A DNA stretch of 64,000 nt from positions 1,736,001 to 1,800,000 of the forward strand of contig OY763323.1 of NCBI GenBank assembly GCA_963667375.1, read 5' to 3'. The notes below the pieces were generated by a model. It was not told the DNA's origin, did no database searches, and saw only the letters and a program-made list of their open reading frames with translations. Source of the DNA: G963556115 sp963667375 (GTDB lineage Bacteria; Planctomycetota; SZUA-567). The position numbers were made by a program, and so were the translations under genes. Of this stretch, positions 9,150-16,457 are shown one piece after another. Within the stretch, counting starts at the first letter, position 1. Each line of letters starts with the position of its first letter.

Positions 9150-10046
9150 ATGGGAAAGAAATATAAGAAGAAGATTACGTTGTTTTTGATGGATGGGGAG
9201 CCGGAGGGGAGGATTACGGCTGAATTGTCTAACTGGACGGGGAAGGCGTATAAGATTCCCCGTACTATGCTCAAGGAGTGTGGAGACAGGGAAGAGCTTA
9301 AACGACCTGCGGTGTATGTTCTGTTTGGTAAGCCTGATACATCTGATGATAAACCGCTTGCGTATATTGGTGAGACCGAAGATCCGCTTAGTAGGTTGAA
9401 GCAGCATCTTGAGAAAGAATTCTGGAATGAGGCGATTGTATTTATCAGTAAAGATGGTAACTTGAATAAAGCTCATATAAAGTACATGGAGCTTAAACTT
9501 TTCACTGTTGCCTCTGATATTAATAGATATATACTTGAGAATAGTTCTAAACCAGCTGTAAGTTCTGTTTCTGAAGCGGATGAAGCGGAATTGGAGGAGT
9601 TTATTGATAATATATGTGTTTTGACCTCTACTCTAGGATATAAGATATTTGAGCCATTACAGGTGGTTGATTCGGAAACTGGTAAGGTTGATGAGAGTAG
9701 CTTATTATATATAAATGCTGCTGAAGGGGATGAGAATAGAGCGGTGCACGCTACAGGACGAAGCACTGCTGAAGGGTTTGTTGTATTAAGGGGTTCTAAA
9801 GTGGCAAAAGAAATATCTAATTCTATGGGGAATTGGGCTAAAGGTTATGTTAAATTAAGAAATTCATTGGTAGAGAAAAATGCTATTGATGAGTCATGGA
9901 TTTTTACAGAGGATACTCTATTTAATAGCCCGTCTGCTGCTGCTTGTGTTGTTATGGGTAGGAATGCAAATGGGTTGTCAGAGTGGAAGAACTTGGATGG
10001 CGTTTCATTGAAGGAACTTGAAATGTTGAATTCTGAAAACGAGTAA
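9150..10046 (+). CDS. GIY-YIG nuclease family protein with DUF4357-like C-terminus
   Basis: 298 residues. The GIY-YIG fold spans about 53-125: VYVLFG (55-60) replaces the first GIY strand, YIG is at 72-74, the conserved Arg is R82 (SRLKQH) and the metal-binding Glu is E114 (YMELKL). The middle (128-165) is an acidic linker. The C-terminal part (about 195-295, ATGRSTAEGFVVLRGSKVAK ... FNSPSAAACVVMGRNANG) matches the DUF4357 domain often joined to such nucleases. The family cuts DNA with one metal ion; proteins with this architecture are common beside restriction systems. It sits 20 bases after the interrupted defence gene and 8 bases before the next nuclease-like gene, so all three probably share a transcript. 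The active site appears complete. Confidence 0.88.
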   Translation: MGKKYKKKITLFLMDGEPEGRITAELSNWTGKAYKIPRTMLKECGDREELKRPAVYVLFGKPDTSDDKPLAYIGETEDPLSRLKQHLEKEFWNEAIVFISKDGNLNKAHIKYMELKLFTVASDINRYILENSSKPAVSSVSEADEAELEEFIDNICVLTSTLGYKIFEPLQVVDSETGKVDESSLLYINAAEGDENRAVHATGRSTAEGFVVLRGSKVAKEISNSMGNWAKGYVKLRNSLVEKNAIDESWIFTEDTLFNSPSAAACVVMGRNANGLSEWKNLDGVSLKELEMLNSENE

Positions 10047-10054
10047 TATCGGTT

Positions 10055-10819
10055 ATGAAGAGAATAAGAGTTGTTTCATGGAATTGTAATGGGGCATTCA
10101 GGAAGAAGTATGAGGCTTTAGAATGTCTTGATGCTGATATTTATGTTATTCAGGAGTGTGAAGATCCTGAGAGGTCGACCAGTATTTATAAGGCATTGGC
10201 GGGTGAGTATCTATGGACAGGTAGTAGTAAGAATAAGGGTGTAGGGATATTTGCTAGGAAAGATCATGCATTGACTCGTATTAATTTGAATGATACGTTT
10301 GAGTTGTATTGCAAAAACAAAGTAGAGCCTCTTTATCGTATAGAAAGTTCTGAGCTCAAGGAGTTTCTGCCATGTGTGATTGATGGAGAAATACCATTAT
10401 TGGGTGTCTGGACAAAGAGTAATGGTTCTTCGTCTGCTGTGCTTCGCTATATAGGGCAATTTTGGGTGTGTTTACAGTTATTTAGAGATGAGTTGTCTGG
10501 CGAGAAGCAGATAATTTGTGGTGATTTTAATAGCAATGCTATATGGGATAAGGAAAATTATTGGTGGAATCACTCTAATGTAGTGCAAGAGCTAAATGAT
10601 ATCAATATGGTAAGTTTATATCATAGTAAGTATTCAGAAATGCATGGAGAGGAAACGATACCGACATTCTTTATGACTAAAAATACTGACAAGCCATATC
10701 ATATTGATTATGTTTTTGTCAATAAGTGTTTAGCTGGTTATGCTGAGTTGAATATTTTGGGTAAGGAATGGCTTGAGTATAGCGACCATCTACCAGTTGT
10801 GTTTGAAGTGTGTGTATAG
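10055..10819 (+). CDS. Endonuclease/exonuclease/phosphatase family protein
   Basis: 254 residues with every hallmark of the EEP (DNase I-like) fold: SWNCNG at 8-13, QECE with catalytic Glu at 34, CGDFNSNA in the middle, HIDYVFVN and the terminal SDHLPVVFE with the catalytic His. The family cleaves phosphodiester or phosphomonoester bonds with Mg2+; substrate here is unknown. It has no signal peptide, so it is cytoplasmic. The gene begins 8 bases after the GIY-YIG gene and is followed 27 bases later by a DUF2779 protein. Small EEP proteins of this kind occur in restriction and defence loci, but a dedicated role here is inference. The active-site set is complete. Confidence 0.88.
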   Translation: MKRIRVVSWNCNGAFRKKYEALECLDADIYVIQECEDPERSTSIYKALAGEYLWTGSSKNKGVGIFARKDHALTRINLNDTFELYCKNKVEPLYRIESSELKEFLPCVIDGEIPLLGVWTKSNGSSSAVLRYIGQFWVCLQLFRDELSGEKQIICGDFNSNAIWDKENYWWNHSNVVQELNDINMVSLYHSKYSEMHGEETIPTFFMTKNTDKPYHIDYVFVNKCLAGYAELNILGKEWLEYSDHLPVVFEVCV

Positions 10820-10846
10820 TTGTGTTTCCTGTTTAGGAGTTTGGGT

Positions 10847-12826
10847 ATGGCGAGTAGAAGGTATCTTACAAAATCTCGGTTTAAGCTGGGTATGGAGTGT
10901 CCGGCGAAGTTGTTTTATACAGGGAAAGCTGGCTATGCTAACCAGAGTATTGATGATAGTTTTCTGGATGCATTGGCTGAAGGTGGGTTTCAGGTAGGTG
11001 CGCTCGCAAAGCAATACTTTCCTGATGGGCACGAGATTGAATCGCTTGATTATGCTGAAGCATTGGCTGAGACTGCTGAGCTATTAAAACATGACTCTGT
11101 CGTTATCTATGAAGCTGCTATTGCTGTCGGTAATTTGTTTGTTAGGGTTGATATATTAGTAAAAAGCGGAAATGTAATTGAGCTGTATGAAGTAAAGGCG
11201 AAGTCATTCAAGCTAGGGGAAGATGATTTTATTAGTTCAAGAGGTGGAATAAAGGCAGGATGGAGACCATATCTGAATGATATTGCTTTTCAGAAGCATG
11301 TTGTAGAGAAAGCATTTCCTGAATATAGAGTGAATGCTCACTTGGTCTTTGCTGATAAGAATGCGGTCTGTCCTACCGATGGTTTGAATCAGAAGTTCAG
11401 AGTAATTAAGGATGAGGCAGGGCGTAAAAAGGTTGTTGTCTCAGAGGCTTTATCCGAAGATGATTTATATCCTGAAATGTTATGTAGATTAAGAGTTGAT
11501 GGTGAGTGTGATATTGTTTATCAGGATCAGTATGAGGTTGGTGGCAATTCATTATGTTTCAGTGGGCTGGTAGAGTATTTGGCTGGTCAGTATGAAGCGG
11601 ATATTAAGATAGATGCTCCTGTGAGTAATACTTGCTCTGGATGTGAATTTGTCGCTGGTGAAGTTGATTTAGAGGTAGGCTTGAAAAGTGGTTTTAAAGA
11701 GTGCTGGGAGAAGCAGCTGGGTTGGAGTGAGAGTGATTTTGAGTGTAAGACAATATTTGATGTCTGGAGCTATCGTGGGAAAGAAAAATTACTCCAGCAG
11801 AACCGCATAAAGATGGATGATATCGAATGTGAGGATATTGCTCCTAAACCTGATGGCAGGCTTGGAATATCAGCGAGTGAGAGGCGTTGGTTGCAGGTTG
11901 AGAAGTATCAGACACGGGATAATACTGCTTGGATTGATTATAGTGGTCTCAGGGATGTTATGAGTACTTGGGAATACCCGCTTCATTTTATTGATTTTGA
12001 GACGACTATGGTTGCATTACCGTTTAATGTTGGGCGTCATCCATACGAGGGAGTTGCTTTTCAGTTTTCGCATCATGTGGTATACGAGGATGGAAAAGTT
12101 GAACACTTTGGTGAGTATATCAATAGTGAGCGTGGAGTGTTTCCTAATTATGATTTTATAAGAGAGCTTAAATCACAACTCGAGAATGATTCTGGTAGTA
12201 TCTTCAGGTATGCTGATCATGAGAATAGTTTTCTGAATATTATTTATAGGCAGCTTATAGAGGATAAAACAGATATTCCTGACCGTGAAGAGCTATGTGA
12301 CTTTATTAAGAGTATAACGCATTCTACTGGTAGTGTATCCAAAGGATGGATTGGTGAACGTGATATGATTGATATGCTTGAGGTTGTGAAACGTTTTTAT
12401 TATGATCCTAGAACTAATGGCTCAAATTCGATAAAGCAGGTGTTTCCTGCAATGCTTAATAGTTCTGAATATTTGCAGAAGAAGTATTCTGAGCCGGTAT
12501 ATAGTTCTGTTGATGGGACAAAGAGTTTGAACTTTAAGGATTGGAGTTGGATACAGTATAAAGATGGTGAAGTTGTTGATCCCTATAAATTGTTGCCTAA
12601 GATGTTCAATGATATCTCAGAGAAAGATCATTCTATTATTAGTAGTGATGATACTGTGAATAATGGAGGTGCTGCGCTTGCTGCTTATGGCAGGATGCAG
12701 TTTGAGGAGATGTCTGAGTATGAGATGGAGGAGATTAAGAGTGCTCTCTTGAAGTATTGTGAGCTTGACACCATGGCTATGGTGATGATTTATGAAGGGT
12801 GGAAGGATTTTATAAATAGGAAGTAA
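10847..12826 (+). CDS. DUF2779 domain-containing nuclease-like protein
   Basis: 659 residues from ATG 10847, chosen over an upstream in-frame TTG/ATG region because AGGAG lies at 10835 and the protein then begins MASRRYLTKSRFKLGMECPAK-like, normal for the family. N-terminal half is RecB-like: ELYEVKAKS gives E115-x-K117 of a PD-(D/E)xK site. C263 and C266 (CSGC) are probably part of the family's metal or Fe-S cluster, with the N-terminal Cys of MECP. DUF2779 proper starts at HFIDFETT (about 380), which looks like the first motif of a DEDD 3'-5' exonuclease, and ends with YCELDTMAMVMIYEGW. Probably a two-activity nuclease acting on DNA. It is the last gene of the island's + strand series. Confidence 0.85.
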   Translation: MASRRYLTKSRFKLGMECPAKLFYTGKAGYANQSIDDSFLDALAEGGFQVGALAKQYFPDGHEIESLDYAEALAETAELLKHDSVVIYEAAIAVGNLFVRVDILVKSGNVIELYEVKAKSFKLGEDDFISSRGGIKAGWRPYLNDIAFQKHVVEKAFPEYRVNAHLVFADKNAVCPTDGLNQKFRVIKDEAGRKKVVVSEALSEDDLYPEMLCRLRVDGECDIVYQDQYEVGGNSLCFSGLVEYLAGQYEADIKIDAPVSNTCSGCEFVAGEVDLEVGLKSGFKECWEKQLGWSESDFECKTIFDVWSYRGKEKLLQQNRIKMDDIECEDIAPKPDGRLGISASERRWLQVEKYQTRDNTAWIDYSGLRDVMSTWEYPLHFIDFETTMVALPFNVGRHPYEGVAFQFSHHVVYEDGKVEHFGEYINSERGVFPNYDFIRELKSQLENDSGSIFRYADHENSFLNIIYRQLIEDKTDIPDREELCDFIKSITHSTGSVSKGWIGERDMIDMLEVVKRFYYDPRTNGSNSIKQVFPAMLNSSEYLQKKYSEPVYSSVDGTKSLNFKDWSWIQYKDGEVVDPYKLLPKMFNDISEKDHSIISSDDTVNNGGAALAAYGRMQFEEMSEYEMEEIKSALLKYCELDTMAMVMIYEGWKDFINRK

Positions 12827-12831
12827 TCGTC

Positions 12832-12993
12832 TTACTGGTTATTTAGAAGTAGCCGTACCATGTTTGCTCTTTCTTCTGGGGTTAGGGGGAGCTGATTGAT
12901 TATTATGATTGCTTCAGCTATTTGATTGCCTTCTTGGGGGTTAGCTTTTTCTTGGCATTTGACTGTAACTTTGGTTTGGCATTTATTCGGCAT
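12832..12993 (-). CDS. Small protein at the island edge, unknown function
   Basis: 53 residues on the - strand, tail to tail with the DUF2779 gene (stops 5 bases apart). The sequence starts MPNKCQTKVTVKCQEKA and ends LPLTPEERANMVRLLLNNQ, a short strand region followed by two helices. The C-terminal helix pattern resembles short ORFs I associate with integrase or regulator neighbourhoods, but I do not recognise a named family. No strong ribosome-binding site is seen. Its position, about 60 bases from the tRNA-derived attachment site, and its clean amino-acid composition in a narrow gap argue that it is real. It may be a regulator or excision-related accessory; that is a guess. Confidence 0.5.
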   Translation of the reverse strand: MPNKCQTKVTVKCQEKANPQEGNQIAEAIIIINQLPLTPEERANMVRLLLNNQ

Positions 12994-13054
12994 GTTGCTA
13001 TCTTGGTGGTTATGTAAGCTATTGTTATTTAATGCGTTATAGTTTTTTGCTATT

Positions 13055-13080
13055 GGGTTCGAATCCCTCTCGCTCCGCCA
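13055..13080 (+). other. Island attachment site: duplicated 3' end of a tRNA gene (probably tRNA-Ser)
   Basis: The 26 bases start GGGTTCGAATCCC (T-arm) and end TCGCTCCGCCA: acceptor strand, discriminator G and CCA. A 5' acceptor strand GGAGCGA is absent upstream, and the bases before GGG do not complete the T stem, so this is a 3' fragment and not a whole gene. This is the usual product of tyrosine-integrase insertion into a tRNA gene. The G discriminator and the deduced GGAGCGA partner suggest tRNA-Ser. The intact tRNA should lie at the other island end, left of the window. Confidence 0.8.
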
Positions 13081-13090
13081 ACTTGATGAA

Positions 13091-13133
13091 GAGGTGTCAG
13101 ATGCATGTAATGTGCGTTTGACACCTTTTTTTG
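13091..13133 (+). terminator. Terminator behind the tRNA fragment
   Basis: AGGTGTCA and TGACACCT form an 8-base stem with a 19-base loop, followed by seven T's. It directly follows the tRNA 3' end and was probably the native terminator of the tRNA gene before island insertion. Confidence 0.75.
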
Positions 13134-13509
13134 TGAGTAATTTGTTGCTATATGTGGCTACTGTTGGTACTGAAGTGGCTTGTCGGTTTCAGGTTATAAT
13201 AATGATTTTACTGGTTGGCTGTCAGTGGTTGGTTAATCCTTGTATTGACTGATTATGCTGTTTCGGGTTTGTAGTGATATTCCGTGCGAATAGGGCTGCT
13301 GCAGGTTTGGAGGCAGGCGTAAGTTTGCTGCTGAAAGAATAATTAAGACGGTACTTGTAATAATAAGGGGAAAAACTAATAATATCCGCTATGGATGTTA
13401 TTTTAAGTATTTGTTCAGTTGACCGGCGGTATTCAGTGGCAGTCAATTGAATAAAACGAATAAGGCGTTAATTCTACGTTATGCTGTAATTTATAACAGG
13501 AGATAAGAA
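13134..13509. other. Intergenic region right of the island
   Basis: No supported gene. It must contain the promoter of the DUF1254 gene; AGGAG directly before 13510 is a good RBS. I see no repeat or RNA structure beyond scattered T-rich tracts. Confidence 0.5.
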
Positions 13510-14922
13510 ATGTCTGGGCTGGGGTTTTTGAAAAAGAAAATTGTCACTGCCTGTGTTGTGTTGTTTATTGTGTGTATGCCGGTTAAAATTCTCCAGTTAC
13601 CGCTGGGGGCTGAGGAGCTGACGGATGCTGAGTTTAAAGCAATTGTCAAGGATGCCTGGCTTTATGCGTATGCGCCGTTACAGAATTATAAAACCATGTA
13701 TAATCAGGCAGTCAATAAAAATTTTCCGGGATATATAGGAGGATTTGACAGATTTCGTAATTATGCCCGGCTGTATACGCCGCAGGATCATGATATCGTC
13801 TGTCCGAATAATGATACTCCGTATTCATGGGCCTGGCTGGATTTGCGGGCGGAACCGCTGGTTCTTACGCTTCCGGATGATGTTTCCGGGCGCTATTATG
13901 TAAATCAGTGGTTCGATATGTATACGCATAATTTTGCCTACACCGGGGTACGGACTACGGGGAACAAGGCTGGTAATTATCTCTTTGTCGGACCTGATTG
14001 GCATGGCACTGTACCTGAAAATATCAGCAAGGTTTTTCGGAGTGAGACCTGGATAATCGGTACTCTGACCAGAACCCAGTTGCTGGGAGCGGATGATATA
14101 GCGGATTTGCAGAAATTTCAACAGCAGTACCGGCTTACTCCGCTTTCAAAATTTACCGGATCAGCTGCACCTGCCGGGGCGTCTGATATTATCTGGCCGG
14201 TATGGGACGAGAAAAAGGCTTTGGGACCGGGGTTTATTGACTATTTGAATTTTTTGCTGCCTTTTATGCCGACGGTGGCTTCTGAGAAAGGCATGTTCCA
14301 GAGGTTTGCAAAAATCGGGATCGGGCAAGGGGCAGAATTTAATTTTAACGAATTAAGCTCGAAGAGGAAACAGCTTCTAATTCAAGCATGTCAAGAGTCA
14401 TTTGAGCAACTTTGCGATGAGGCGAAGAAAATAACTGAGACTGATGATTTATTCGGCAGTCGGCAAGAGCTAGGCAGTGATTATATTCGTAAGCGGGCTA
14501 TTGGGGCAATGATTGGTATCTATGCCAATACCAAGACCGAAGCGGTTTACAGAGCGTGGTCTCTTGATAAATCCGGGAATGTTTTGGATGGAAATAAAAA
14601 ATGGGTTTTACGTTTTGATTCAGGAAAATTCCCGCCGGTAAGTCTGTTTTGGTCAATAACTCTGTATAACGCTCCGGAAAAACAACTGGTTGAAAATTCA
14701 CTTAAACGCTATTCTCTGGGGAGTAAAAGTAAGGGCTTGCATTTTCAGCCGGATGGTGCTCTTGAAATATATATACAGCATGAACGTCCTGAAGAGGCAA
14801 AAATCTCAAACTGGCTGCCAGCTCCATCAGGAAGGTTTGTGCTGGCGGGAAGGATGTATGGACCGCTTCCGCCACTGCTCAATGGTGAATGGAAATTACC
14901 TCTGCTGCAACAAGTTGAGTAA
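13510..14922 (+). CDS. Secreted DUF1254/DUF1214 domain-containing protein
   Basis: 470 residues. The N-terminus (FLKKKIVTACVVLFIVCMPV, residues 6-25) is a signal peptide or anchor. The DUF1254 part follows (DAWLYAYAPLQNYKTMYNQ, FRNYARLYTPQDHDIVCPNNDTPYSWAWLDLRAEP, RYYVNQWFDMYTHNFAYTGVR), and DUF1214 is at the C-terminus (SVFWSITLYN-like: PVSLFWSITLYNAPEKQLVENSLKRYS, then LEIYIQHERP and NWLPAPSGRF). These two domains commonly occur together in envelope proteins of unknown biochemical role. AGGAG lies 8 bases before the ATG. It stands 430 bases right of the attachment site, so it is the first backbone gene. Family assignment is firm; function is unknown. Confidence 0.88.
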   Translation: MSGLGFLKKKIVTACVVLFIVCMPVKILQLPLGAEELTDAEFKAIVKDAWLYAYAPLQNYKTMYNQAVNKNFPGYIGGFDRFRNYARLYTPQDHDIVCPNNDTPYSWAWLDLRAEPLVLTLPDDVSGRYYVNQWFDMYTHNFAYTGVRTTGNKAGNYLFVGPDWHGTVPENISKVFRSETWIIGTLTRTQLLGADDIADLQKFQQQYRLTPLSKFTGSAAPAGASDIIWPVWDEKKALGPGFIDYLNFLLPFMPTVASEKGMFQRFAKIGIGQGAEFNFNELSSKRKQLLIQACQESFEQLCDEAKKITETDDLFGSRQELGSDYIRKRAIGAMIGIYANTKTEAVYRAWSLDKSGNVLDGNKKWVLRFDSGKFPPVSLFWSITLYNAPEKQLVENSLKRYSLGSKSKGLHFQPDGALEIYIQHERPEEAKISNWLPAPSGRFVLAGRMYGPLPPLLNGEWKLPLLQQVE

Positions 14923-15030
14923 TGTCGCTGGAGGTCATTCGTTAACTACGGGTTAGGAATTTTATATTAATAGGTGATCAGGCACTGGAAAATTACCGGT
15001 GTATTCATTGATTTGTTGCTGGAGATATTT

Positions 15031-15600
15031 ATGAAAGAAATTTTGCAGCTTTTGCTCGCTTTTTTACCGTGGATTCTTTTTTTACTGCTTTCAGGTCATA
15101 CGCTGACGAGTTTATCACTGTCACTGGCTATTGCCGCTGCAGTGTCGTTAATTATGGCTTTAGTAAAAATTCAACGGGGTATTATAACCTGGATGAGTAT
15201 TCTGTATTTCGCTGTCGCGCTGGTTATGGTTGTTGGGCTTAAAAACATGTGGTTCATTGAGCATATCAGCTTTCTTGCAAATGGCTTTTTGCTGTTTGTT
15301 ACCATAGCCGGGATGCTTCTGGGAAAGCCTTTTACCGAGGAATATGCCAAAGCAGGTGTATCTGCCACGATTTGTAGTTCGGCGGGGTTTGTTAAGAGCT
15401 GCTATATTACAACTACATTGTGGATGTTAATTTTTCTGTTGAATTTTTTGCTGGAGTTTTTGAAACAGGATAATGTGTCATCGGGTCTTCTTACTTTTAT
15501 TAATTATTTTCTGCTTCTCGCAGGGGTATTTATTACCAGGATATATTCGGGTATTATGAGAGCGAGACGGAAGAAGGCCGTATGTGTTCAGTCTGAGTGA
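15031..15600 (+). CDS. Integral membrane protein, unknown function
   Basis: 189 residues from ATG 15031, with GGAG 8 bases before it; the in-frame extension to 14974 lacks an RBS. It has about six hydrophobic segments (roughly 4-22, 24-44, 50-68, 78-98, 118-143, 150-170), with KNMWFIEHISFLANGFLL and GKPFTEEYAKAGV between them and a basic C-terminal end (RARRKK). This pattern occurs in a family of small inner-membrane proteins loosely similar to intracellular septation protein A. I cannot assign a transported substrate. It follows the DUF1254 gene by about 100 bases in the same direction and could be co-transcribed with it. Confidence 0.7.
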   Translation: MKEILQLLLAFLPWILFLLLSGHTLTSLSLSLAIAAAVSLIMALVKIQRGIITWMSILYFAVALVMVVGLKNMWFIEHISFLANGFLLFVTIAGMLLGKPFTEEYAKAGVSATICSSAGFVKSCYITTTLWMLIFLLNFLLEFLKQDNVSSGLLTFINYFLLLAGVFITRIYSGIMRARRKKAVCVQSE

Positions 15601-15663
15601 ACGCTTTAAATTTCTATTATTTTAAGAAGAAATCAGGAAAGTTTTCCTGAAGTTGCGAATGTT

Positions 15664-15704
15664 CTACAGGTAAACTTGACAGTTTACCTGTAGATATGTA
15701 TATT
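15664..15704 (+). promoter_or_regulatory. MarR promoter with overlapping palindromic operator
   Basis: A perfect 12-base inverted repeat, CTACAGGTAAAC / GTTTACCTGTAG, flanks the six bases TTGACA (15675-15680). TTGACA serves as -35, and TATATT at 15699-15704 as -10 with 18-base spacing. A regulator bound to the palindrome would cover the -35 box. The MarR start codon is only 8 bases after the -10 box, so the transcript would be nearly leaderless. Confidence 0.75.
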
Positions 15705-15711
15705 AAAAATT

Positions 15712-16164
15712 ATGGATATTCAGAATAAAACGACTGACAGTGAGAGTGTTCCGGCGTTGGCAGGTGAGTTGCGGGCGCTGGTCGGTAAATTTAAAAGGCG
15801 GTTGCGTGAGCAGTCGCATACCTGTGATTTTACACCTTCACAGATATCGGTGATACTGCGATTGGAGCGGGAAGGACCGGCTTCGGTATCCGCACTTGCT
15901 AGAGCCGAAGGAGTACGGCCGCAATCAATGCGGGCTACAATTAAAGTTCTGGAATCGCTGCGCTGTATTCAGATAGTTCCAGATCCTGCTGATGGCAGAA
16001 AAAATGTTGTTTCGCTTACTTCTTCCTGGCAAAAGCGGATAAAAAAAGGACGTGAGGCCAGAGAAGACTGGCTGATACGTAATATTGACGGTAATTACAG
16101 CTCTTCAGAGCTTGAGATCCTCTGGCAGGCGGTAACCCTGCTCAAACGTATCGTTGAGAATTGA
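15712..16164 (+). CDS. MarR-family transcriptional regulator
   Basis: 150 residues. Helix-turn-helix regulator that binds DNA as a dimer and usually responds to small phenolic or toxic ligands. The winged helix spans about 38-105: FTPSQISVILRLEREGPASV, then LARAEGVRPQSMRATIKVLE (recognition helix) and the wing DPADGRKNVVSLT. N- and C-terminal helices would form the dimer interface. The preceding palindrome overlaps its own promoter, so autorepression is likely. No ribosome-binding site fits before ATG 15712. The next gene downstream, 290 bases away, is a MATE exporter, a plausible regulatory target, although I see no second copy of the palindrome there. Confidence 0.9.
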   Translation: MDIQNKTTDSESVPALAGELRALVGKFKRRLREQSHTCDFTPSQISVILRLEREGPASVSALARAEGVRPQSMRATIKVLESLRCIQIVPDPADGRKNVVSLTSSWQKRIKKGREAREDWLIRNIDGNYSSSELEILWQAVTLLKRIVEN

Positions 16165-16457
16165 CAGAGATCACGGTCTGGCAATTTCCCCTGTGGCGAT
16201 GCCGTATGGCTGTAAGTGCGAAATAATTAACTGGTCAGCAGCGCTGGTCTTGATTGTACAGGGTATTCTGTTCTCTGAACTGCGGCATAACAGGATGTTG
16301 TTAATGTTGAGGTTACGATAATTACAATAACATAAAGTGTGTTATTTATTATTTAAACCTAAGAGTAGTATAGTTGGTTGTAAATTAATCAGGTTTGATA
16401 ACTTCTGCTGTACCGCTGACAGAGTTATGTCGCCTGTAATATAAAGGCAGCTTTTTT

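Noticed and set aside
13021..13080. Complete tRNA gene at the tRNA-like sequence
   Set aside because: Only the T-arm and 3' acceptor are present; no 5' acceptor, D-arm or anticodon arm can be placed upstream, and the 5' T-stem bases do not pair.
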